Assembly: GCA_916048095.2 (NCBI GenBank)
Contig: OU696580.1
Location: forward strand, 4,752,702 to 4,816,701
From: Sacculina carcini
Lineage: Eukaryota; Arthropoda; Thecostraca; Sacculinidae
Direction: 5' to 3'
Length of the DNA stretch: 64,000 nucleotides
Shown: positions 1 to 11,082 of the stretch, in pieces
Layout of the letters: each line of letters starts with the position of its first letter
How positions within the stretch are numbered: the stretch's first letter is position 1
Made by a program: the position numbers and the translations under genes
The notes under the pieces: model-generated
Seen by the model: the letters and a program-made list of their open reading frames with translations, nothing else
Told to the model about the DNA's origin: nothing
Databases searched by the model: none

Positions 1-71
1 AGCCAGGTAATACCTTTCTTCACTCAACACTAAACTCTACACACAAATAATCGAAATAAATTGGATGAATT
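1..71 (+). repeat. Partial core, left-truncated by the window edge
   Basis: This is the last 71 bases of a core, from AGCCAGGTAATACC through GGATGAATT, matching core bases 122-192. The A and B boxes lie outside the window. The following array (72-750) contains the AAGGAAAAT variant at its fifth or sixth repeat, which elsewhere marks arrays downstream of CTAAAATGG cores (17330, 23629, 25758, 51573, 53460, 59047, 61060). The unseen left half is therefore predicted to carry that variant. Confidence 0.95.
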
Positions 72-750
72 AAAGAAAATAAATAAAGAAAATAAAGAAA
101 ATAAAGAAAATAAAGAAAATAAGGAAAATAAAGAAAATAAAGAAAATAAAGAAAATAAAGAAAATAAAGAAAATAAAGAAAATAAAGAAAATAAAGAAAA
201 TAAAGAAAATAAAGAAAATAAAGAAAATAAAGAAAATAAAGAAAATAAAGAAAATAAAGAAAATAAAGAAAATAAAGAAAATAAAGAAAATAAAGAAAAT
301 AAAGAAAATAAAGAAAATAAAGAAAATAAAGAAAATAAAGAAAATAAAGAAAATAAAGAAAATAAAGAAAATAAAGAAAATAAAGAAAATAAAGAAAATA
401 AAGAAAATAAAGAAAATAAAGAAAATAAAGAAAATAAAGAAAATAAAGAAAATAAAGAAAATAAAGAAAATAAAGAAAATAAAGAAAATAAAGAAAATAA
501 AGAAAATAAAGAAAATAAAGAAAATAAAGAAAATAAAGAAAATAAAGAAAATAAAGAAAATAAAGAAAATAAAGAAAATAAAGAAAATAAAGAAAATAAA
601 GAAAATAAAGAAAATAAAGAAAATAAAGAAAATAAAGAAAATAAAGAAAATAAAGAAAATAAAGAAAATAAAGAAAATAAAGAAAATAAAGAAAATAAAG
701 AAAATAAAGAAAATAAAGAAAATAAAGAAAATAAAGAAAATAAAGAAAAT
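72..750 (+). repeat. Representative (AAAGAAAAT)n array, 679 bp
   Basis: This is about 75 copies of the 9-mer plus one 4-bp AAAT insertion after the first copy. One AAGGAAAAT variant near 121 is the only other interruption I see. The + strand has no C here and no T run longer than one. Read in six frames, five have no stop: KEN and KKI repeats on +, and FLY, FSL and IFF repeats on -. Long low-complexity open frames therefore arise automatically and are not genes. Confidence 0.95.
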
Positions 751-775
751 TAATTGTACACTCGTGCTTGCGCAC

Positions 776-794
776 TATATATACCACATATAAA
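776..794 (+). promoter_or_regulatory. TATA-like elements upstream of the tRNA-like region
   Basis: TATATATA (776-783) and TATAAA (789-794) sit 42 and 29 bp before the A-box start. If base 811 is taken as position +1 of a tRNA-like unit, they are near -35 and -22. TATA elements in this zone assist TFIIIB placement at some tRNA genes and SINEs. The arrangement recurs in every complete core. Eight cores read GCACTGTATATACC instead (13312, 20840, 28452, 34694, 37681, 45608, 48103, 55661), which shortens the first element by one step. Transcription is not shown by the sequence. Confidence 0.45.
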
Positions 795-817
795 CCATCT
801 CTCTTGAACATCTACAA

Positions 818-828
818 TGGCCGGACCG
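818..828 (+). promoter_or_regulatory. Pol III A-box-like motif
   Basis: TGGCCGGACCG matches the first half of the type 2 A-box consensus (TGGCNNAGTGG, as in Leu and Ser tRNAs) and is degenerate in the second half. Its spacing to the B box is the main support. The core at 11410 has CGGCC instead of TGGCC (base 11477), and the core at 47753 has an extra G here. Confidence 0.5.
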
Positions 829-848
829 CGTAAGACTCTGCTCGAACC

Positions 849-861
849 CCGAGGACCTCGG
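849..861 (+). other. CCGAGG-A-CCTCGG inverted repeat abutting the B box
   Basis: Two perfect 6-bp arms are separated by one base, and the last two bases are also the first two of the B box. Copies reading CCTTGG lose one pair. As RNA a one-base loop cannot form, so the real hairpin would be shorter. It is more simply a dyad in DNA. Confidence 0.6.
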
Positions 862-870
862 TTCGAATCC
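860..870 (+). promoter_or_regulatory. Consensus Pol III B box (TFIIIC site)
   Basis: GGTTCGAATCC matches the B-box consensus GGTTCGANTCC at every defined position. It recurs in every complete core and in the final truncated core. I noticed only two substituted copies: GGCTCGAATCC in the core at 54949 (base 55060) and GGTTCAAATCC in the core at 56616 (base 56730). B boxes are the main TFIIIC recognition element of tRNA genes and tRNA-derived SINEs. Confidence 0.8.
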
Positions 871-3800
871 CAGCCAGGTAATACCTTTCTTCACTCAACA
901 CTAAACTCTACACACAAATAATCGAAATAAATTGGATGAATTAAAGAAAATAAAGAAAATAAAGAAAATAAAGAAAATAAAGAAAATAAAGAAAATAAAG
1001 AAAATAAAGAAAATAAAGAAAATAAAGAAAATAAATAAAATAAAGAAAATAAAGAAAATAAAGAAAATAAAGAAAATAATGAAAATAAAGAAAATTAATT
1101 GTACACTCGTGCTTGCGCACTATATATACCACATATAAACCATCTCTCTTGAACATCTACAATGGCCGGACCGCGTAAGACTCCGCTCGAACCCCGAGGA
1201 CCTCGGTTCGAATCCCAGCCAGGTAATACCTTTCTTCACTCAACACTAAACTCTACACACAAATAATCGAAATAAATTGGATGAATTAAAGAAAATAAAG
1301 AAAATAAAGAAAATAAAGAAAATAAAGAAAATAAAGAAAATAAAGAAAATAAAGAAAATAAAGAAAATAAAGAAAATAAAGAAAATAAAGAAAATAAAGA
1401 AAATAATGAAAATTAATTGTACACTCGTGCCTGCGCACTATATATACCACATATAAACCATCTCTCTTGAACATCTACAATGGCCGGACCGCGTAAGACT
1501 CTGCTCGAACCCCGAGGACCTTGGTTCGAATCCCAGCCAGGTAATAACTTTCTTCACTCAACACTAAACTCTACACACAAATAATCGAAATAAATTGGAT
1601 GAATTAAAGAAAATAAATAAAGAAAATAAAGAAAATAAAGAAAAAAAAGAAAAAAAAGAAAAAAAAGAAAAAAAAGAAAATAAAGAAAATAAAGAAAATA
1701 AAGAAAATAAAGAAAATAAAGAAAGTAAAGAAAATAAAGAAAATAAAGAAAATAAAGAAAGTAAAGAAAATAAAGAAAATAAAGAAAATAAAGAAAATAA
1801 AGAAAATAAAGAAAATAAAGAAAATAAAGAAAATAAAGAAAATAAAGAAAATAAAGAAAATAAAGAAAATAAAGAAAATAAAGAAAATAAAGAAAATAAA
1901 GAAAATAAAGAAAATAAAGAAAATAAAGAAAATAAAGAAAATAAAGAAAATAAAGAAAATAAAGAAAATAAAGAAAATAAAGAAAATAAAGAAAATAAAG
2001 AAAATAAAGAAAATAAAGAAAATAAAGAAAATAAAGAAAATAAAGAAAATAAAGAAAATAAAGAAAATAAAGAAAATAAAGAAAATAAAGAAAATAAAGA
2101 AAATAAAGAAAATAAAGAAAATAAAGAAAATAAAGAAAATAAAGAAAATAAAGAAAATAAAGAAAATAAAGAAAATAAAGAAAATAAAGAAAATAAAGAA
2201 AATAAAGAAAATAAAGAAAATAAAGAAAATAAAGAAAATAAAGAAAATAAAGAAATTAAAGAAAATAAAGAAAATAAAGAAAATAAAGAAAATAAAGAAA
2301 ATAAAGAAAATAAAGAAAATAAAGAAAATAAAGAAAATAAAGAAAATAAAGAAAATAAAGAAAATAAAGAAAATAAAGAAAATAAAGAAAATAAAGAAAA
2401 TAAAGAAAATAAAGAAAATAAAGAAAATAAAGAAAATAAAGAAAATAAAGAAAATAAAGAAAATAAAGAAAATAAAGAAAATAAAGAAAATAAAGAAAAT
2501 AAAGAAAATAAAGAAAATAAAGAAAATAAAGAAAATAAAGAAAATAAAGAAAATAAAGAAAATAAAGAAAATAAAGAAAATAAAGAAAATAAAGAAAATA
2601 AAGAAAATAAAGAAAATAAAGAAAATAAAGAAAATAAAGAAAATAAAGAAAATAAAGAAAATAAAGAAAATAAAGAAAATAAAGAAAATAAAGAAAATAA
2701 AGAAAATAAAGAAAATAAAGAAAATAAAAAAAATAAAGAAAATAAAGAAAATAATGAAAATAATGAAAATAAAGAAAATAAAGAAAATTAATTGTACACT
2801 CGTGCTTGCGCACTATATATACCACATATAAACCATCTCTCTTGAACATCTACAATGGCCGGACCGCGTAAGACTCTGCTCGAACCCCGAGGACCTCGGT
2901 TCGAATCCCAGCCAGGTAATACCTTTCTTCACTCAACACTAAACTCTACACACAAATAATCGAAATAAATTGGATGAATTAAAGAAAATAAAGAAAATAA
3001 AGAAAATAAAGAAAATAAAGAAAATAAAGAAAATAAAGAAAATAAAGAAAATAAAGAAAATAAAGAAAATAAAGAAAATAAAGAAAATAAAGAAAATAAA
3101 GAAAATAATGAAAATTAATTGTACACTCGTGCTTGCGCACTATATATACCACATATAAACCATCTCTCTTGAACATCTACAATGGCCGGACCGCGTAAGA
3201 CTCTGCTCGAACCCCGAGGACCTCGGTTCGAATCCCAGCCAGGTAATAACTTTCTTCACTCAACACTAAACTCTACACACAAATAATCGAAATAAATTGG
3301 ATGAATTAAAGAAAATAAATAAAGAAAATAAAGAAAATAAAGAAAATAAAGAAAATAAAGAAAATAAAGAAAATAAAGAAAATAAAGAAAATAAAGAAAA
3401 TAAAGAAAATAAAGAAAATAAAGAAAATAAAGAAAATAAAGAAAATAAAGAAAATAAAGAAAATAAAGAAAATAAAGAAAATAAAGAAAATAAAGAAAAT
3501 AAAGAAAATAAAGAAAATAAAGAAAATAAAGAAAATAAAGAAAATATAGAAAATAAAGAAAATAAAGAAAATAAAGAAAATAAAGAAAATAAAGAAAATA
3601 AAGAAAATAAAGAAAATAAAGAAAATAAAGAAAATAAAGAAAATAAAGAAAATAAAGAAAATAAAGAAAATAAAGAAAATAAAGAAAATAAAGAAAATAA
3701 AGAAAATAAAGAAAATAAAGAAAATAAAGAAAATAAAGAAAATAAAGAAAATAAAGAAAATAAAGAAAATAAAGAAAATAAAGAAAATAAAGAAAATAAA

Positions 3801-4076
3801 GAAAATAAAGAAAATAAAGAAAATAAAGAAAATAAAGAAAATAAAGAAAATAAAGAAAATAAAGAAAATAAAGAAAATAAAGAAAATAAAGAAAATAAAG
3901 AAAATAAAGAAAATAAAGAAAATAAAGAAAATAAAGAAAATAAAGAAAATAAAGAAAATAAAGAAAAAAAAGAAAATAAAGAAAATAAAGAAAATAAAGA
4001 AAATAAAGAAAATAAAGAAAATAAAGAAAATAAAGAAAATAAAGAAAATAAAGAAAATAAAGAAAATAAAGAAAAT

Positions 4077-7000
4077 TAATTGTACACTCGTGCTTGCGCA
4101 CTATATATACCACATATAAACCATCTCTCTTGAACATCTACAATGGCCGGACCGCGTAAGACTCTGCTCGAACCCCGAGGACCTCGGTTCGAATCCCAGC
4201 CAGGTAATACCTTTCTTCACTCAACACTAAACTCTACACACAAATAATCGAAATAAATTGGATGAATTAAAGAAAATAAAGAAAATAAAGAAAATAAAGA
4301 AAATAAAGAAAATAAAGAAAATAAAGAAAATAAAGAAAATAAAGAAAATAAATAAAATAAAGAAAATAAAGAAAATAAAGAAAATAAAGAAAATAAAGAA
4401 AATAAAGAAAATAAAGAAAATTAATTGTACACTCGTGCTTGCGCACTATATATACCACATATAAACCATCTCTCTTGAACATCTACAATGGCCGGACCGC
4501 GTAAGACTCTGCTCGAACCCCGAGGACCTCGGTTCGAATCCCAGCCAGGTAATACCTTTCTTCACTCAACACTAAACTCTACACACAAATAATCGAAATA
4601 AATTGGATGAATTAAAGAAAATAAAGAAAATAAAGAAAATAAAGAAAATAAAGAAAATAAAGAAAATAAAGAAAATAAAGAAAATAAAGAAAATAAAGAA
4701 AATAAAGAAAATAAAGAAAATAAAGAAAATAATGAAAATTAATTGTACACTCGTGCCTGCGCACTATATATACCACATATAAACCATCTCTCTTGAACAT
4801 CTACAATGGCCGGACCGCGTAAGACTCTGCTCGAACCCCGAGGACCTTGGTTCGAATCCCAGCCAGGTAATAACTTTCTTCACTCAACACTAAACTCTAC
4901 ACACAAATAATCGAAATAAATTGGATGAATTAAAGAAAATAAATAAAGAAAATAAAGAAAATAAAGAAAATAAAGAAAAAAAAAAAAAAAAAGAAAAAAA
5001 AGAAAATAAAGAAAATAAAGAAAATAAAGAAAATAAAGAAAATGAAGAAAATAAAGAAAATAAAGAAAATAAAGAAAATAAAGAAAGTAAAGAAAATAAA
5101 GAAAATAAAGAAAATAAAGAAAATAAAGAAAATAAAGAAAATAAAGAAAATAAAGAAAATAAAGAAAATAAAGAAAATAAAGAAAATAAAGAAAATAAAG
5201 AAAATAAAGAAAATAAAGAAAATAAAGAAAATAAAGAAAATAAAGAAAATAAAGAAAATAAAGAAAATAAAGAAAATAAAGAAAATAAAGAAAATAAAGA
5301 AAATAAAGAAAATAAAGAAAATAAAGAAAATAAAGAAAATAAAGAAAATAAAGAAAATAAAGAAAATAAAGAAAATAAAGAAAATAAAGAAAATAAAGAA
5401 AAAAAAGAAAATAAAGAAAATAAAGAAAATAAAGAAAATAAAGAAAATAAAGAAAATAAAGAAAATAAAGAAATTAAAGAAAATAAAGAAAATAAAGAAA
5501 ATAAAGAAAATAAAGAAAATAAAGAAAATAAAGAAAATAAAGAAAATAAAGAAAATAAAGAAAATAAAGAAAATAAAGAAAATAAAGAAAATAAAGAAAA
5601 TAAAGAAAATAAAGAAAATAAAGAAAATAAAGAAAATAAAGAAAATAAAGAAAATAAAGAAAATAAAGAAAATAAAGAAAATAAAGAAAATAAAGAAAAT
5701 AAAGAAAATAAAGAAAATAAAGAAAATAAAGAAAATAAAGAAAATAAAGAAAATAAAGAAAATAAAGAAAATAAAGAAAATAAAGAAAATAAAGAAAATA
5801 AAGAAAATAAAGAAAATAAAGAAAATAAAGAAAATAAAGAAAATAAAGAAAATAAAGAAAATAAAGAAAATAAAGAAAATAAAGAAAATAAAGAAAATAA
5901 AGAAAATAAAGAAAATAAAGAAAATAAAGAAAATAAAGAAAATAAAGAAAATAAAGAAAATAAAGAAAATAAAGAAAATAAAAAAAATAAAGAAAATAAA
6001 GAAAATAATGAAAATAAAGAAAATAAAGAAAATTAATTGTACACTCGTGCTTGCGCACTATATATACCACATATAAACCATCTCTCTTGAACATCTACAA
6101 TGGCCGGACCGCGTAAGACTCTGCTCGAACCCCGAGGACCTCGGTTCGAATCCCAGCCAGGTAATACCTTTCTTCACTCAACACTAAACTCTACACACAA
6201 ATAATCGAAATAAACTGGATGAATTAAAGAAAATAAAGAAAATAAAGAAAATAAAGAAAATAAAGAAAATAAAGAAAATAAAGAAAATAAAGAAAACAAA
6301 GAAAATAAAGAAAATAAAGAAAATAAAGAAAATAAAGAAAATAAAGAAAATAGAAAATTAATTGTACACTCGTGCCTGCGCACTATATATACCACATATA
6401 AACCATCTCTCTTGAACATCTACAATGGCCGGACCGCGTAAGACTCTGCTCGAACCCCGAGGACCTCGGTTCGAATCCCAGCCAGGTAATAACTTTCTTC
6501 ACTCAACACTAAACTCTACACACAAATAATCGAAATAAATTGGATGAATTAAAGAAAATAAATAAAGAAAATAAAGAAAATAAAGAAAATAAAGAAAATA
6601 AAGAAAATAAAGAAAATAAAGAAAATAAAGAAAATAAAGAAAATAAAGAAAATAAAGAAAATAAAGAAAATAAAGAAAATAAAGAAAATAAAGAAAATAA
6701 AGAAAATAAAGAAAATAAAGAAAATAAAGAAAATAAAGAAAATAAAGAAAATAAAGAAAATAAAGAAAATAAAGAAAATAAAGAAAATAAAGAAAATAAA
6801 GAAAATAAAGAAAATAAAGAAAAAATAGAAAATAAAGAAAATAAAGAAAATAAAGAAAATAAAGAAAATAAAGAAAATAAAGAAAATAAAGAAAATAAAG
6901 AAAATAAAGAAAATAAAGAAAATAAAGAAAATAAAGAAAATAAAGAAAATAAAGAAAATAAAGAAAATAAAGAAAATAAAGAAAATAAAGAAAATAAAGA

Positions 7001-7544
7001 AAATAAAGAAAATAAAGAAAATAAAGAAAATAAAGAAAATAAAGAAAATAAAGAAAATAAAGAAAATAAAGAAAATAAAGAAAATAAAGAAAATAAAGAA
7101 AATAAAGAAAATAAAGAAAATAAAGAAAATAAAGAAAATAAAGAAAATAAAGAAAATAAAGAAAATAAAGAAAATAAAGAAAATAAAGAAAATAAAGAAA
7201 ATAAAGAAAATAAAGAAAATAAAGAAAATAAAGAAAATAAAGAAAATAAAGAAAATAAAGAAAATAAAGAAAATAAAGAAAATAAAGAAAATAAAGAAAA
7301 TAAAGAAAATAAAGAAAATAAAGAAAATAAAGAAAATAAAGAAAATAAAGAAAATAAAGAAAATAAAGAAAATAAAGAAAATAAAGAAAATAAAGAAAAT
7401 AAAGAAAATAAAGAAAATAAAGAAAATAAAGAAAATAAAGAAAATAAAGAAAATAAAGAAAATAAAGAAAATAAAGAAAATAAAGAAAATAAAAAAAATA
7501 AAGAAAATAAAGAAAATAATGAAAATAAAGAAAATAAAGAAAAT
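4077..7544 (+). repeat. Higher-order block A, copy 2 (3468 bp)
   Basis: Cores start at 4077, 4422, 4740, 6034 and 6359. Arrays are 153, 126, 1102, 133 and 994 bp, so the order short, short, long, short, long repeats copy 1, with identical lengths for the first two. The long array at 4932-6033 carries GAAAGTAAAG early and GAAATTAAAG near 5471, as in copy 1. Its GAATGAAG variant at 5041 is private. The array at 6226-6358 is 133 bp, not a multiple of 9, because of an AATAGAAAATT end. Confidence 0.9.
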
Positions 7545-10500
7545 TAATTGTACACTCGTGCTTGCGCACTATATATACCACATATAAACCATCTCTCTTG
7601 AACATCTACAATGGCCGGACCGCGTAAGACTCTGCTCGAACCCCGAGGACCTCGGTTCGAATCCCAGCCAGGTAATACCTTTCTTCACTCAACACTAAAC
7701 TCTACACACAAATAATCGAAATAAATTGGATGAATTAAAGAAAATAAAGAAAATAAAGAAAATAAAGAAAATAAAGAAAATAAAGAAAATAAAGAAAATA
7801 AAGAAAATAAAGAAAATAAAGAAAATAAAGAAAATAAAGAAAATAAAGAAAATAAAGAAAATAAAGAAAATAAAGAAAATAAAGAAAATAATGAAAATTA
7901 ATTGTACACTCGTGCCTGCGCACTATATATACCACATATAAACCATCTCTCTTGAACATCTACAATGGCCGGACCGCGTAAGACTCTGCTCGAACCCCGA
8001 GGACCTTGGTTCGAATCCCAGCCAGGTAATAACTTTCTTCACTCAACACTAAACTCTACACACAAATAATCGAAATAAATTGGATGAATTAAAGAAAATA
8101 AATAAAGAAAATAAAGAAAATAAAGAAAATAAAGAAAAAAAAGAAAAAAAAGAAAAAAAAGAAAATAAAGAAAATAAAGAAAATAAAGAAAATAAAGAAA
8201 ATAAAGAAAATAAAGAAAATAAAGAAAATAAAGAAAATAAAGAAAGTAAAGAAAATAAAGAAAATAAAGAAAATAAAGAAAATAAAGAAAATAAAGAAAA
8301 TAAAGAAAATAAAGAAAATAAAGAAAATAAAGAAAATAAAGAAAATAAAGAAAATAAAGAAAATAAAGAAAATAAAGAAAATAAAGAAAATAAAGAAAAT
8401 AAAGAAAATAAAGAAAATAAAGAAAATAAAGAAAATAAAGAAAATAAAGAAAATAAAGAAAATAAAGAAAATAAAGAAAATAAAGAAAATAAAGAAAATA
8501 AAGAAAATAAAGAAAATAAAGAAAATAAAGAAAATAAAGAAAATAAAGAAAATAAAGAAAATAAAGAAAATAAAGAAAATAAAGAAAATAAAGAAAATAA
8601 AGAAAATAAAGAAAATAAAGAAAATAAAGAAAATAAAGAAAATAAAGAAAATAAAGAAAATAAAGAAAATAAAGAAAATAAAGAAAATAAAGAAAATAAA
8701 GAAAATAAAGAAAATAAAGAAAATAAAGAAAATAAAGAAAATAAAGAAAATAAAGAAAATAAAGAAAATAAAGAAAATAAAGAAAATAAAGAAAATAAAG
8801 AAAATAAAGAAAATAAAGAAAATAAAGAAAATAAAGAAAATAAAGAAAATAAAGAAAATAAAGAAAATAAAGAAAATAAAGAAAATAAAGAAAATAAAGA
8901 AAATAAAGAAAATAAAGAAAATAAAGAAAATAAAGAAAATAAAGAAAATAAAGAAAATAAAGAAAATAAAGAAAATAAAGAAAATAAAGAAAATAAAGAA
9001 AATAAAGAAAATAAAGAAAATAAAGAAAATAAAGAAAATAAAGAAAATAAAGAAAATAAAGAAAATAAAGAAAATAAAGAAAATAAAGAAAATAAAGAAA
9101 ATAAAGAAAATAAAGAAAATAAAGAAAATAAAGAAAATAAAGAAAATAAAGAAAATAAAGAAAATAAAGAAAATAAAGAAAATAAAGAAAATAAAGAAAA
9201 TAAAGAAAATAAAGAAAATAAAGAAAATAAAGAAAATAAAGAAAAAAAAGAAAACAAAGAAAATAAAGAAAATAAAGAAAATAAAAAAAATAAAAAAAAT
9301 AAAGAAAATAAAGAAAATAAAGAAAATAAAGAAAATAAAGAAAATTAATTGTACACTCGTGCTTGCGCACTATATATACCACATATAAACCATCTCTCTT
9401 GAACATCTACAATGGCCGGACCGCGTAAGACTCTGCTCGAACCCCGAGGACCTCGGTTCGAATCCCAGCCAGGTAATACCTTTCTTCACTCAACACTAAA
9501 CTCTACACACAAATAATCGAAATAAATTGGATGAATTAAAGAAAATAAAGAAAATAAAGAAAATAAAGAAAATAAAGAAAATAAAGAAAATAAAGAAAAT
9601 AAAGAAAATAAAGAAAATAAAGAAAATAAAGAAAATAAAGAAAATAAAGAAAATAATGAAAATTAATTGTACACTCGTGCCTGCGCACTATATATACCAC
9701 ATATAAACCATCTCTCTTGAACATCTACAATGGCCGGACCGCGTAAGACTCTGCTCGAACCCCGAGGACCTCGGTTCGAATCCCAGCCAGGTAATAACTT
9801 TCTTCACTCAACACTAAACTCTACACACAAATAATCGAAATAAATTGGATGAATTAAAGAAAATAAATAAAGAAAATAAAGAAAATAAAGAAAATAAAGA
9901 AAAAATAGAAAAAAAGAAAATAAAGAAAATAAAGAAAATAAAGAAAATAAAGAAAATAAAGAAAATAAAGAAAATAAAGAAAATAAAGAAAATAAAGAAA
10001 ATAAAGAAAGTAAAGAAAATAAAGAAAATAAAGAAAATAAAGAAAATAAAGAAAATAAAGAAAATAAAGAAAATAAAGAAAATAAAGAAAATAAAGAAAA
10101 TAAAGAAAATAAAGAAAATAAAGAAAATAAAGAAAATAAAGAAAATAAAGAAAATAAAGAAAATAAAGAAAATAAAGAAAATAAAGAAAATAAAGAAAAT
10201 AAAGAAAATAAAGAAAATAAAGAAAATAAAGAAAATAAAGAAAATAAAGAAAATAAAGAAAATAAAGAAAATAAAGAAAATAAAGAAAATAAAGAAAATA
10301 AAGAAAATAAAGAAAATAAAGAAAATAAAGAAAATAAAGAAAATAAAGAAAATAAAGAAAATAAAGAAAATAAAGAAAATAAAGAAAATAAAGAAAATAA
10401 AGAAAATAAAGAAAATAAAGAAAATAAAGAAAATAAAGAAAATAAAGAAAATAAAGAAATTAAAGAAAATAAAGAAAATAAAGAAAATAAAGAAAATAAA

Positions 10501-11082
10501 GAAAATAAAGAAAATAAAGAAAATAAAGAAAATAAAGAAAATAAAGAAAATAAAGAAAATAAAGAAAATAAAGAAAATAAAGAAAATAAAGAAAATAAAG
10601 AAAATAAAGAAAATAAAGAAAATAAAGAAAATGCAGAAAATAAAGAAAATAAAGAAAATAAAGAAAATAAAGAAAATAAAGAAAATAAAGAAAATAAAGA
10701 AAATAAAGAAAATAAAGAAAATAAAGAAAATAAAGAAAATAAAGAAAATAAAGAAAATAAAGAAAATAAAGAAAATAAAGAAAATAAAGAAAATAAAGAA
10801 AATAAAGAAAATAAAGAAAATAAAGAAAATAAAGAAAATAAAGAAAATAAAGAAAATAAAGAAAATAAAGAAAATAAAGAAAATAAAGAAAATAAAGAAA
10901 ATAAAGAAAATAAAGAAAATAAAGAAAATAAAGAAAATAAAGAAAATAAAGAAAATAAAGAAAATAAAGAAAATAAAGAAAATAAAGAAAATAAAGAAAA
11001 TAAAGAAAATAAAGAAAATAAAGAAAATAAAAAAAATAAAGAAAATAAAGAAAATAATGAAAATAAAGAAAATAAAGAAAAT
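7545..11082 (+). repeat. Two long core dimers related to block A
   Basis: Cores start at 7545, 7899, 9346 and 9664. Arrays are 162, 1255, 126 and 1227 bp, giving two dimers of one short and one very long array. Both long arrays (8091-9345 and 9856-11082) have early A-rich repeats and a GAAAGTAAAG variant. The second also has the GAAATTAAAG marker near 10459 and a private ATGCAG near 10632. They look like block A shortened by loss of one short-array unit. Confidence 0.85.

Larger units (their letters stand above)
811..880 (+). other. tRNA-derived (SINE-head-like) region, not a functional tRNA
   Basis: A-box and B-box starts are 42 bp apart, close to the spacing in an intron-less tRNA gene, and the T-loop motif TTCGAAT is intact. 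The cloverleaf fails: the seven bases before the A box (TCTACAA) do not pair with the predicted 3' acceptor strand (CCAGGTA), there is no GGC partner for the D stem, and the T stem CTCGG/CCCAG has a central C-C mismatch (T-C in CCTTGG copies). It is best read as a tRNA-derived promoter module, as in the heads of tRNA-type SINEs. I cannot assign a parent isoacceptor; TGGCCG at the A box resembles Leu and Ser tRNAs. Confidence 0.6.
751..942 (+). repeat. Reference copy of the 192-bp core
   Basis: This is the first complete core and is used here as the coordinate standard. In order it holds TGTACA (755-760), a GTGC/GCAC inverted repeat with a 4-base loop (764-775), TATATATA (776-783), TATAAA (789-794), the A-box-like TGGCCGGACCG (818-828), a CCGAGG-A-CCTCGG dyad (849-861), the B box GGTTCGAATCC (860-870), GGTA-A-TACC (877-885), a C- and A-rich body without repeats, and GGATGAATT leading into the 9-mer array. 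Sequence upstream of a Pol III start (751 to about 805) is present in every unit. That points to DNA-level amplification of the whole unit rather than repeated retroposition, which would normally lose a 5' flank. Confidence 0.95.
751..4076 (+). repeat. Higher-order block A, copy 1 (3326 bp)
   Basis: Cores start at 751, 1096, 1414, 2789 and 3116. Following arrays are 153, 126, 1183, 135 and 769 bp. The 1183-bp array (1606-2788) has early GAAAAAAAA repeats, two GAAAGTAAAG variants and one GAAATTAAAG variant near 2255. It ends with an AAAAAAATAAAG repeat and AATGAAAAT copies. The same markers in the same order reappear in block A copy 2. The core at 1096 has a private CTCCGCTCG change. Confidence 0.9.

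Noticed and set aside
811-880. Functional tRNA gene cluster
   Set aside because: The acceptor and D stems do not pair, the T stem has a mismatch in every copy, and no anticodon arm is identifiable. Only the promoter boxes remain.
61-9348. Long + strand frames of KEN or KKI repeats (for example 61-753, 1595-2791, 8080-9348) as lysine-rich proteins
   Set aside because: The 9-mer has no stop in two + frames. These frames begin at TTG in the core, not at ATG, and only follow array length. No non-repetitive domain is present.
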